Assembly (NCBI GenBank): GCA_007280515.1
Contig: QYPL01000018.1
Coordinates: 1-64,000 of the forward strand
DNA: 64,000 bases
From: Sediminibacterium sp.
GTDB taxonomy: Bacteria; Bacteroidota; Bacteroidia; Chitinophagales; Chitinophagaceae
Reading direction: 5' to 3'
Both the position numbers and the translations under genes were made by a program. The notes beneath the pieces are model-generated. The model was not told the DNA's origin and did no database searches. It saw only the letters and a program-made list of their open reading frames with translations. The stretch's first letter is position 1. Each line of letters opens with the position of its first letter. Shown here piece after piece: positions 16,558-24,687 of this stretch.

Positions 16558-17538
16558 ATGCAAAAACTAAATATTGGTATTGTGGGTGGCGCAGGATATA
16601 CAGGGGGTGAATTACTTCGTGTATTATTACATCATGCTCATGTTGACATAAAATTTGTGCATAGCACTAGTAGTGCTGGTCAATTAGTGAGCTCGGTACA
16701 TACCGACTTAGTAGGCGATACTAATTTAGTATTCACCAACAGCCTTCAAGATACTATTGATGTTTTGTTTTTATGTTTAGGACATGGAGAAGCGTTGAAA
16801 TTTTTAGTATCGAATACGATTGCACCTACAATAAAAATGATAGACTTATCACAAGACTTTAGATTAACGAGTACTGCAAAACAAGGAGATAGAAATTTTA
16901 TATATGGCTTACCGGAATTAAATAAAGCAGCTATTCAATCTGCTCAAAATATTGCCAACCCAGGTTGCTTTGCCACTGCTATTCAATTAGGCTTATTACC
17001 CCTGGCATCGAAAGGCTTATTGAAAGATATATATACAACGGGCATTACTGGTTCCACAGGGGCGGGTCAAGGTTTATCTAATACAGGTCATTTTAGTTGG
17101 AGAGCTAATAATATTCAACCTTATAAAACCTTAGCGCATCAACACTTAGATGAAATAAAACAAAGCCTGCATCAATTGCAAGGTAATATCAATACATCAG
17201 TTCACTTCGTACCTTGGAGAGGCGATTTCACCAGAGGTATTTTTGTAAGTAGTACATTAGAAACTTCATTAGGCCTAACGGAATTAAATAAATTATATAC
17301 CGAATTTTATACGGGCCATCCATTTACGCATCTTTCCTTAAGCCCCATTGATTTAAAACAAGTAGTGAACACGAATAAATGTTTAATACATATTGAACAA
17401 AAAGAAAATAAAATAGTAATACATACAGCTATTGATAATTTATTAAAAGGAGCAGTAGGTCAAGCAGTGCAGAATATGAATTTAATGATGGGCTTAGAGC
17501 AAACAGCAGGTATTCAATTAAAAGCAAGTAATTTTTAA
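16558..17538 (+). CDS. argC: N-acyl-gamma-glutamyl-phosphate reductase
   Basis: NADPH-dependent reduction of the acylated glutamyl phosphate to the semialdehyde. The Rossmann start 'IGIVGGAGYTGGELLRVL' and the catalytic-cysteine motif 'NPGCFATAIQLGLLPL' are clear. 'GSTGAGQGLSNTGHFSWR' and 'HFVPWRGDFTRGIF' are standard ArgC segments. At 326 residues it is slightly short but complete. Co-transcribed with argD, ten bases on. Confidence 0.95.
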   Translation: MQKLNIGIVGGAGYTGGELLRVLLHHAHVDIKFVHSTSSAGQLVSSVHTDLVGDTNLVFTNSLQDTIDVLFLCLGHGEALKFLVSNTIAPTIKMIDLSQDFRLTSTAKQGDRNFIYGLPELNKAAIQSAQNIANPGCFATAIQLGLLPLASKGLLKDIYTTGITGSTGAGQGLSNTGHFSWRANNIQPYKTLAHQHLDEIKQSLHQLQGNINTSVHFVPWRGDFTRGIFVSSTLETSLGLTELNKLYTEFYTGHPFTHLSLSPIDLKQVVNTNKCLIHIEQKENKIVIHTAIDNLLKGAVGQAVQNMNLMMGLEQTAGIQLKASNF

Positions 17539-17548
17539 AATAAATAAA

Positions 17549-18700
17549 ATGTCTTTATTTCAAGTATATCCTTTACAACCTATTGCCATTACCAAGGCCT
17601 TAGGATCTCATGTTTGGGACGATAAGGGTACCGAATATTTAGATATGTATGGAGGCCATGCAGTTATTAGTATTGGCCATACGCATCCTCATTGGGTAAA
17701 GCGTATTGAAGACCAGTTGCATAAAATGGCTTTTTATTCTAATTCAGTAATTATGCCCATTCAAGAAGAATTAGCGGCTGCCTTAAATAAAATAAGTAGC
17801 AAGCAGGACTATCAATTATTTCTTTGTAATAGTGGAGCAGAGGCGAATGAAAATGCTTTAAAACTAGCTTCCTTTCATACGGGCAGAAAAAAAATAATTT
17901 CGTTTTCAAAAGCATTTCATGGACGCACTTCCTTAGCAGTGGCTGCCACTGATAATCCAAGTATTATAGCACCTGTAAACGAAACAGATAATATTATTTT
18001 CTTACCCTTTAATGATGTAGAAGCATTAACGCAATGTTTTGCCAAACAAGGAGATGAAATTGCGGGTATTATTATTGAAGGTATTCAAGGAGTGGCAGGT
18101 ATATATGAGGCTACCACTATTTTTTTGCAAACTATTCGTGCCTTATGTGATAAGCATGGTGCCGTTTATATAGCCGATAGTGTGCAATGTGGATATGGCC
18201 GTTCTGGTAAATTTTTTGCGCATGACTATGCAGGCGTGAACGCCGATATTTATTCAATGGCCAAAGGAATGGGCAATGGCTTTCCCATTGGAGGTATTTT
18301 AATTGCGCCCCATATTCAACCAAAGTTTGGATTATTAGGCACTACTTTTGGAGGCAACCCTTTAGCCTGTGCTGCTGCATTAGCCGTAATAGAAGTAATG
18401 GAGAAAGAAAATTTAATAGAAGCCGCTATCCAAAAAGGAAAATATTTAATAGAGGCCTTACAAAATACTAAAGGCGTGAAGGCAGTGAGAGGTAATGGCT
18501 TAATGATTGGATTTGAAATGGAAGCCGGACTAGAATCTATCCGTCAAGTATTATTGAATGATTTTAAAATTTTCACAGGGGAGGCAAAGCCAAATATTGT
18601 AAGACTACTACCTTCCTTAGCCATTTCAATGGAGGAGATTGATTTATTTTTAAATAAGTTGAATGAAGCCGTTCAACAATTGAAACAAACCCCAGCTTAA
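17549..18700 (+). CDS. argD: N-acylornithine aminotransferase
   Basis: Class III PLP aminotransferase of 383 residues that aminates the acyl-glutamate semialdehyde. Key segments: 'LFLCNSGAEANENALKLA', 'FSKAFHGRTSLAV', the metal-free PLP site 'ADSVQCGYGRSGKFFAHD' and the Schiff-base lysine in 'SMAKGMGNGFPIGGI', then 'GTTFGGNPLACAAALAVI'. Four bases separate it from argF'. Confidence 0.94.
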   Translation: MSLFQVYPLQPIAITKALGSHVWDDKGTEYLDMYGGHAVISIGHTHPHWVKRIEDQLHKMAFYSNSVIMPIQEELAAALNKISSKQDYQLFLCNSGAEANENALKLASFHTGRKKIISFSKAFHGRTSLAVAATDNPSIIAPVNETDNIIFLPFNDVEALTQCFAKQGDEIAGIIIEGIQGVAGIYEATTIFLQTIRALCDKHGAVYIADSVQCGYGRSGKFFAHDYAGVNADIYSMAKGMGNGFPIGGILIAPHIQPKFGLLGTTFGGNPLACAAALAVIEVMEKENLIEAAIQKGKYLIEALQNTKGVKAVRGNGLMIGFEMEAGLESIRQVLLNDFKIFTGEAKPNIVRLLPSLAISMEEIDLFLNKLNEAVQQLKQTPA

Positions 18701-18704
18701 ATTT

Positions 18705-19679
18705 ATGAAACAGTTTATTTCAGTTAAAGATGTTCCCCATATTAATATCTTGGTTAAACAAGCACTCGCCTATAAAGCATCCCCTTTTTTGGACAAAACA
18801 TTGGGGGCCAATAAACGTATTGGTCTTTTATTTTTAAATCCAAGCTTAAGAACAAGATTAAGTACACAAGTAGCTGCACAAAATTTAGGTATGGAGCCCA
18901 TTGTATATAACGTAGATAAAGAAGGCTGGTCTTTGGAATTTGCAGAAGGTGCTATCATGAATGGTACAACTGTTGAACATATCAAAGATGCAGCACCCAT
19001 TTTAGGTAATTATTTTGATATATTATGTATTCGTACTTTTCCTACATTAGTAGACAGAGAAATTGATTATAGCGAAAAAATTATTCATCAATTTATTAAG
19101 TATGCAGGCATTCCAGTGGTGAGTTTAGAATCCGCCACCTTACATCCATTGCAATCCTTGACAGATATTATTACTATTCAAGAATCAATCGCCTCCAATT
19201 CAAATTTTAAAAATAAAAAACCTAAAGTAGTGTTAACATGGGCCCCACATATCAAACCTATTCCACAATGTGTGGCCAATAGTTTTAGCGAATGGATGGG
19301 CGCTTGGGGAGAAGCTGAATTTGTGATAACACATCCTGAAGGCTATGCGCTTTCTTCGGAATTTACTCAAGGCGCTACTATTGAGCATAACCAAGACCAA
19401 GCATTAAACGAGGCCGATTTTGTGTATGTAAAAAATTGGAGTAGCTATGAACAATATGGGAAGGTATTAACTACAGATGTGAGTTGGATGATGACGAATA
19501 AAAAATTAGCACTCACTAATAATGCCAAAATCATGCACTGCTTACCTGTAAGAAGAAATATAGAATTAAGCGATGAAATTTTAGATGGTCCCAATAGTTT
19601 GGTAACACAGGAAGCCTCCAATAGAGTTTGGGCTGCACAGGCGGTCTTAGCTGAAATTTTAAAAGCAACAAGTATTTAA
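18705..19679 (+). CDS. argF': N-acylornithine carbamoyltransferase, succinyl-type signature
   Basis: Carbamoylates an N-acylated ornithine rather than ornithine itself; 324 residues. The carbamoyl-phosphate motif appears as 'NPSLRTRLST', with 'HPLQSLTD' and 'HCLPVRRN' further on. In the loop 'GAIMNGTTVEHIKDA' the specificity position is Val90. In known enzymes Pro90 marks N-succinylornithine (Bacteroides fragilis) and Glu92 marks N-acetylornithine (Xanthomonas); a non-acidic residue favours succinyl. Subsequent steps would therefore pass through N-acylcitrulline, which ArgE deacylates. Confidence 0.93.
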   Translation: MKQFISVKDVPHINILVKQALAYKASPFLDKTLGANKRIGLLFLNPSLRTRLSTQVAAQNLGMEPIVYNVDKEGWSLEFAEGAIMNGTTVEHIKDAAPILGNYFDILCIRTFPTLVDREIDYSEKIIHQFIKYAGIPVVSLESATLHPLQSLTDIITIQESIASNSNFKNKKPKVVLTWAPHIKPIPQCVANSFSEWMGAWGEAEFVITHPEGYALSSEFTQGATIEHNQDQALNEADFVYVKNWSSYEQYGKVLTTDVSWMMTNKKLALTNNAKIMHCLPVRRNIELSDEILDGPNSLVTQEASNRVWAAQAVLAEILKATSI

Positions 19680-19713
19680 ATTTAATTCAATAAAAAAGTT
19701 TGTTTAATAAGTT

Positions 19714-20496
19714 ATGGAATCATTGTATGTAATTAAAATAGGAGGCAATATTGTTGACAATCCAACATTGTTAAATACTTGCTTGCAATCTTTTGCGAAA
19801 GTAAAGGGCCAAGCTATTTTAGTACATGGTGGCGGCAAAATGGCTACGAGTATAGCTAAATCAATGGGTGTTGAACAAACAATGGTTGAAGGAAGAAGAA
19901 TTACCGATGAAGATACCTTGAAAATTGTAACCATGGTATATGCTGGTTATATCAATAAAAATATAGTAGCCCAACTACAAGCCTTGGGTGTTAATGCCAT
20001 GGGCTTATCGGGCGTAGATGGTAATTTAATTAAAGCGCATAAAAGAACTCATGATAGTATTGACTATGGTTTTGTGGGAGATATTGATGCAGTGAACACC
20101 GATTTTCTTTTACAATTACTATCAACCAATATTATATTAGTAGTCTCGCCCATTACCCATGATGGTAGGGGCCAAGTTTTGAATACCAATGCAGATACGA
20201 TTGCGCAAAGCCTGTCCACTGCATTAGTTTCCAAGTATAATGTGCATTTAATATATGGTTTTGAAAAAGAAGGCGTGCTAAAGGATATGAATGATCCTAG
20301 TTCTGTTATTACGCATATTGATAGACCGTTTTACGCCACACTTAAAAATCAAAAAATTATAAATGAGGGAATGATTCCTAAAATAGACAACGCTTACGAG
20401 GCCCTTGATAATGGTGTGCAATCAGTTATTATTGGGAAGGCTGAAAAAATAAATGAATTAATGAATGGTACGGCAGGTACAATAATCACCAACTAA
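19714..20496 (+). CDS. argB: N-acylglutamate kinase
   Basis: Amino-acid kinase-fold enzyme of 260 residues that phosphorylates N-acylglutamate. The phosphate-binding loop is 'LVHGGGKMATSIAKSMG', followed by 'EGRRITDEDTLKIVTMVYAG' and 'SPITHDGRGQVLNTNADTIA', with the C-terminal 'GMIPKIDNAYEALDNGV'. Its TAA shares one base with the argE start (TAATG), indicating coupling. Arginine feedback inhibition is not obvious from sequence. Confidence 0.95.
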   Translation: MESLYVIKIGGNIVDNPTLLNTCLQSFAKVKGQAILVHGGGKMATSIAKSMGVEQTMVEGRRITDEDTLKIVTMVYAGYINKNIVAQLQALGVNAMGLSGVDGNLIKAHKRTHDSIDYGFVGDIDAVNTDFLLQLLSTNIILVVSPITHDGRGQVLNTNADTIAQSLSTALVSKYNVHLIYGFEKEGVLKDMNDPSSVITHIDRPFYATLKNQKIINEGMIPKIDNAYEALDNGVQSVIIGKAEKINELMNGTAGTIITN

Positions 20497-21587
20497 TGTC
20501 ACAAGAAAAAAATATACAAAATACAAATACTAGCGTCTTACAAAAAGAAGCCATTGATTTATTAAAAACATTAATCGCTATTCCTTCTTTTAGCAAAGAA
20601 GAGGATAAAACAGCCTTAGCCCTCACTCAATTTTTTGCAGATAGAAATATAAAAGTAAGTACTATTAAAAATAATATTTGGGTAGCTAATTTACATTTTG
20701 ATGCAACAAAACCTTCTATATTATTAAATTCTCATCACGATACAGTAAAGCCTAATAAAGGCTATACCAATGAGCCTTATAGCCCTATTGAAAAGGAAGG
20801 TAAATTATATGGATTAGGCTCAAATGATGCAGGCGGTTGTTTGGTAAGTTTAATAGCCTGCTTTTTACATTTTTATGCATTACCTAATTTAGGGTACAAT
20901 ATAATTTTTGTAGGATCTGCTGAAGAAGAAATTTCTGGCCATGATGGTATTGAATTAGTATTACCACAACTACCGAAAATTGAATTTGGCATTGTAGGAG
21001 AGCCCACTAAAATGGAAATGGCTATTGCAGAAAGAGGCCTACTCGTTTTAGATGTAGTAGCTACTGGTAAAGCAGGTCATGCTGCAAGAGAAGAGGGGGA
21101 AAGTGCTTTGTATAAAATATTGCCAGACATTGAATGGTTTAAAAATTATAAGTTTGGAAAAGTATCTGATTTATTAGGCAGTGTAAAAATGAGCGTCACG
21201 GTTATCGAGACGGATAATAAACAACATAATGTAGTGCCTTCTACTTGTAAAATGGTGGTAGATGTGCGTGTGAATGAATTGTATAGTTTTGAAGAAGTAT
21301 TAGCGACTATTCAAGAAAATGTGCAAGCAGCAGTAAAGCCAAGAAGCTTAAGGTTACGTTCAACTAGCATTGGACTAGACCATGTATTAATAAAAGCAGG
21401 CAAGGATTTAGGTAAAGGGTATTATGGGTCGGTGACTACATCAGATAAAGCCTTAATGCCTTTTCCTACCTTAAAAATGGGCCCTGGCGATTCAGCTAGA
21501 TCTCATACAGCCGATGAATTTATTTATAGCAAAGAAATAGAGGAAGGTATTTTAACTTATATTCAATTACTTGAAAAAATAGTGTAA
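20496..21587 (+). CDS. argE: M20-family N-acylcitrulline/N-acylornithine deacylase
   Basis: M20 zinc peptidase-fold deacylase, 363 residues. Metal and catalytic segments are 'LNSHHDTVKPNKGY', 'GLGSNDAGGCLVS' and 'FVGSAEEEISGHDG', with the dimer-domain 'ERGLLVLDVVATGKAGHAA'. In a pathway using an acylornithine carbamoyltransferase the substrate should be N-acylcitrulline; general annotation would say acetylornithine deacetylase. The start overlaps the argB stop by one base and argH follows after two bases. Confidence 0.9.
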   Translation: MSQEKNIQNTNTSVLQKEAIDLLKTLIAIPSFSKEEDKTALALTQFFADRNIKVSTIKNNIWVANLHFDATKPSILLNSHHDTVKPNKGYTNEPYSPIEKEGKLYGLGSNDAGGCLVSLIACFLHFYALPNLGYNIIFVGSAEEEISGHDGIELVLPQLPKIEFGIVGEPTKMEMAIAERGLLVLDVVATGKAGHAAREEGESALYKILPDIEWFKNYKFGKVSDLLGSVKMSVTVIETDNKQHNVVPSTCKMVVDVRVNELYSFEEVLATIQENVQAAVKPRSLRLRSTSIGLDHVLIKAGKDLGKGYYGSVTTSDKALMPFPTLKMGPGDSARSHTADEFIYSKEIEEGILTYIQLLEKIV

Positions 21588-21589
21588 CC

Positions 21590-22927
21590 ATGAGTAAGCT
21601 TTGGCAAAAAAATAATAAGGTATCTGAACTAGTGGAAAAATTCACCATTGGTAATGATCAGACCATGGATATGTATTTAGCACCCTATGACGTAATAGGT
21701 TCCATTGCGCATACTACTATGCTAGCTGAGGTAGGCTTATTAACAAAGGAAGAGCAACTAGCTATTAAAAAAGCCTTGGTGGCCATTTATGAAAAAATAC
21801 AAGCAGGCAGTTTTTCATTAGCCCCTGGAGTAGAAGATATACATTCTCAAGTAGAAATATTATTAACGGAGGCCTTGGGAGATGCAGGTAAGAAAATGCA
21901 TAGTGCTAGAAGTAGAAATGATCAAGTGCTAGTGGATATTAAATTATTTTTACGCGCAGAAATAATTAGTTTAACGGAATCGGTTCACTCATTTTTTAAA
22001 GTACTACAAGTAAAAAGTGAGGCACATAAAAATGATTTATTACCTGGCTATACGCATTTGCAATTAGCCATGCCTTCTTCCTTTGGTCTATGGCTAGGGG
22101 CTTATGCTGAAAGTTTAGTAGATGACATTACAGTACTACAAGCGGCTTATAAAGTAGTGAATAAAAATCCTTTAGGATCGGCTGCGGGCTATGGTTCTTC
22201 CTTTCCTATTAATAGAACGCGTACTTCGGAATTATTGGGTTTTGAATCTTTGAACTATAATGTAGTGTATGCGCAAATGGGACGTGGTAAGGCAGAAAGA
22301 ATAACGGCTATGGCCATGGCCAATATTGCAGATACTTTATCTAAATTATGTATGGACGCTTCTTTATTCATGAATCAAAATTTTGGGTTCATTCAATTTC
22401 CTGAAGAGTTGACAACGGGTTCAAGCATTATGCCACATAAAAAAAATCCAGATGTATTTGAATTGATAAGGTCTTATTGCAATCGAATAAAAGCCTTGCC
22501 CAATGAAATAATGATGATGACCACCAATTTACCTTCAGGTTATCACCGCGATGTACAATTATTAAAAGAGCATTTATTTCCCGCTTTCAAAGAGCTTAAA
22601 AATTGCCTAGAAATGGCTGGTTTGATGATCCAAAATATGGAAGTAAAGAAGGATATATTAGAAGACCCTAAATACCAATATTTATTTAGCGTAGAAGAAG
22701 TTAACAAATTGGTATTAATGGGCATGCCTTTTAGAGATGCCTATAAGCAAGTGGGCGCCTCTATAGAAGCAGGTAAATTCACTTATTCTACCGCTATAGC
22801 CCATACACATGAAGGTAGTATAGGTAATTTAGGTACAGCTATTATTGGGGAAAAAATGAAAGCAGTACTGGCTGAAATGGGCTTTGAAAAAGTAGAGCAA
22901 AGAATTGCCGAATTATTAAATACATAG
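21590..22927 (+). CDS. argH: Argininosuccinate lyase
   Basis: Releases fumarate from argininosuccinate to give arginine. The fumarase-superfamily signature is 'TGSSIMPHKKNPDVFELI', with 'SARSRNDQVLVDIKLFLR' and 'PGYTHLQLAMPSSFGLWL' upstream. At 445 residues it is full length. It is the last gene of the arginine operon. The promoter of the next gene lies within its final codons. Confidence 0.95.
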   Translation: MSKLWQKNNKVSELVEKFTIGNDQTMDMYLAPYDVIGSIAHTTMLAEVGLLTKEEQLAIKKALVAIYEKIQAGSFSLAPGVEDIHSQVEILLTEALGDAGKKMHSARSRNDQVLVDIKLFLRAEIISLTESVHSFFKVLQVKSEAHKNDLLPGYTHLQLAMPSSFGLWLGAYAESLVDDITVLQAAYKVVNKNPLGSAAGYGSSFPINRTRTSELLGFESLNYNVVYAQMGRGKAERITAMAMANIADTLSKLCMDASLFMNQNFGFIQFPEELTTGSSIMPHKKNPDVFELIRSYCNRIKALPNEIMMMTTNLPSGYHRDVQLLKEHLFPAFKELKNCLEMAGLMIQNMEVKKDILEDPKYQYLFSVEEVNKLVLMGMPFRDAYKQVGASIEAGKFTYSTAIAHTHEGSIGNLGTAIIGEKMKAVLAEMGFEKVEQRIAELLNT

Positions 22928-22937
22928 TGTATTTTTG
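22905..22937 (+). promoter_or_regulatory. Promoter of the FKBP gene inside the end of argH
   Basis: TTG at 22905-22907 and TATTTTTG at 22930-22937 (perfect TAnnTTTG) are separated by 22 bases, close to the Bacteroidetes -33/-7 layout. The predicted start is about 35 bases before the ATG at 22978. Confidence 0.6.
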
Positions 22938-22977
22938 CACCCGCATCTATCTTTTAAAAAATAGCATAACGAGTATT

Positions 22978-23775
22978 ATGAAAAGACAAATTTTAGTATT
23001 AATGGCAGTTGCTACATTGCAATTAGCAGAAGCACAAACAAATACAAAGCCATCCCTTCCGGCTAAAACAGTACCGGCTACTAAGTATGTCGCAGCTACT
23101 CCTGCCACAAACGCTGCAGTTAAACCACTGAAACTAGGAAATGCGAAATTAGCAATGACTGTTACACCTCCTTTAACTATTAAAAATGTTAAAGACAGTG
23201 CTTCTTATGCATTAGGATATAGAATTGCACAAAGCTTAAATGGTCAAGGCTTACAAAAAATAAATTTAGCCGTTTTCAATAAAGGATTATTGGCTGGCTT
23301 TGAAGGAAAATCTATCATCATCGATAGTATATTAGATAATTGTATTAAAACATACCAAGAAACAATGAGTGCAGAAAAATCAGCCGCTAACAAGTTAGCA
23401 GGACAAGAATTTTTAGCAAAAAATGCTAAAAAACCAGGTGTCGTTAGTTTACCTAACGGTATTCAGTATGAAATTTTAGTAGCCGGAAAGGAGACTACAA
23501 AGCCTACTATAAAAGACAAAGTAAAATGTCATTACCATGGCACTTTAATTGACGGAACTGTATTTGATAGTTCTGTTCAAAGAGGAGAGCCTATTACCTT
23601 CCCATTAAATGGCGTTATTAAAGGATGGCAAGAGTCTTTACCCTTAATGACTGTAGGAAGCAAGTGGAGATTATATATACCTTCTGAATTAGCTTATGGT
23701 GATCGTCAAGCAGGTCCTATGATTGGACCAGGTTCTACTTTAATATTTGAAGTAGAATTATTAGGTATAGAATAA
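22978..23775 (+). CDS. FKBP-type peptidyl-prolyl isomerase, exported
   Basis: Isomerase of about 265 residues. The first 19 residues are a signal peptide ending 'LAEAQ'. An alanine/threonine/proline-rich linker follows, then an FkpA-type N-terminal dimerisation helix region ('DSASYALGYRIAQSLNGQGL'), and the FKBP domain from about residue 155: 'KVKCHYHGTLIDGTVFDSS', 'GVIKGWQESLPLMTVGSKWR', 'IPSELAYGD', 'LIFEVELLGIE'. It should act as a periplasmic folding factor. The ATG at 22978 is chosen because the signal peptide starts there. A strong hairpin terminator follows. Confidence 0.92.
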   Translation: MKRQILVLMAVATLQLAEAQTNTKPSLPAKTVPATKYVAATPATNAAVKPLKLGNAKLAMTVTPPLTIKNVKDSASYALGYRIAQSLNGQGLQKINLAVFNKGLLAGFEGKSIIIDSILDNCIKTYQETMSAEKSAANKLAGQEFLAKNAKKPGVVSLPNGIQYEILVAGKETTKPTIKDKVKCHYHGTLIDGTVFDSSVQRGEPITFPLNGVIKGWQESLPLMTVGSKWRLYIPSELAYGDRQAGPMIGPGSTLIFEVELLGIE

Positions 23776-23795
23776 GCTTTCAATAAGTTTTTAAT

Positions 23796-23842
23796 AATAG
23801 GGACTTAATAGTAAATAATCTACTCATTAAGTCCCTATTTAT
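23796..23842 (+). terminator. Intrinsic terminator after the FKBP gene
   Basis: Perfect 14-base stem: AATAGGGACTTAAT (23796-23809) pairs with ATTAAGTCCCTATT (23826-23839) around a 16-base loop, followed by T-rich sequence. It lies 20 bases after the stop codon. Confidence 0.75.
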
Positions 23843-23864
23843 AATTAAGATAAATATACATCCT

Positions 23865-24596
23865 ATGAAAAAATATCTAGTGGCCTTCGTTTTCTCTCTA
23901 GCCTTGTTTGCTTGTACTCCAAACAATGTAACCATTGATTCCTCTATTGTAAAAATAATGGATAGCGCAGGGGTGGTGGGTAGCTTTGCTTTATTAGAAA
24001 ACGGTTCAGGTAAATTTACCGTTGCTGGTTTATCTCATTATAAAGACTCTGCTTCTTCTCCTTTGAGTAGTTTTTTCATGCTGCCTAGTTTGATCGCATT
24101 AGATAAAGGTATTATTAATCACAATCAAGCCTCTTGGGTGTCGATGGATTCTACCCCTTACTATCAAAATATTATTAATCAAATTGGGAGACAAACAATC
24201 ATAAAAACTATTGATTCTATTCATTATGGCAAGGGTATAGTGAGTGCCAATATGGATGCATTTTGGAAGGACGGGTCACTTACAATTACTGCAGATGAAC
24301 AATTAGGTTTAATTAAAAGAGCCTTTTTTAAGGAATTACCTTTTCAAAAACGTTCTCAAGAAATTTTCAAAAAGATGATTTTGAAAGAAGATAATAGTAA
24401 TTATAAATTATCTTATCTCACTGCGGCCGACTCCACTACCAATAATACTTGGGTGATAGGCTATGAAGAAGAAAATACACATATTTACTTCTTTGTTTTA
24501 CATACCACTAGTAAAACAGCAGCTGCCACTAATAATTCGGTTGCCCTTTTAAAGAAAATACTATTACAGCAGGGCTTCCTGCAAGGGCTTCGTTAA
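23865..24596 (+). CDS. Degenerate class D beta-lactamase-like lipoprotein
   Basis: Lipoprotein of 243 residues (lipobox 'LFAC', Cys17). The body follows OXA-type class D beta-lactamases: 'LPSLIALDKGII', 'YYQNIINQIGRQ', 'YGKGIVSANMDAFWKDGSLT', 'EQLGLIKRAFFKELPFQKRSQEI', and 'WVIGYEEENTHIYFF'. The catalytic S-x-x-K is S68-S-F-F71, so the carboxylated lysine is replaced by phenylalanine. The K-T-G motif reads L-T-A, and S-x-V is not kept. It should not hydrolyse beta-lactams and could bind a peptidoglycan or drug ligand. The homology call rests on reading the motifs in order. Confidence 0.7.
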   Translation: MKKYLVAFVFSLALFACTPNNVTIDSSIVKIMDSAGVVGSFALLENGSGKFTVAGLSHYKDSASSPLSSFFMLPSLIALDKGIINHNQASWVSMDSTPYYQNIINQIGRQTIIKTIDSIHYGKGIVSANMDAFWKDGSLTITADEQLGLIKRAFFKELPFQKRSQEIFKKMILKEDNSNYKLSYLTAADSTTNNTWVIGYEEENTHIYFFVLHTTSKTAAATNNSVALLKKILLQQGFLQGLR

Positions 24597-24687
24597 AGCT
24601 ATACAGCTCAATCTATTAAAACTGACTGGTTTAGCGCTAATTTTAGGTATTACTTCAATTAAATAATTATCTTTACGGTAGTTAATT

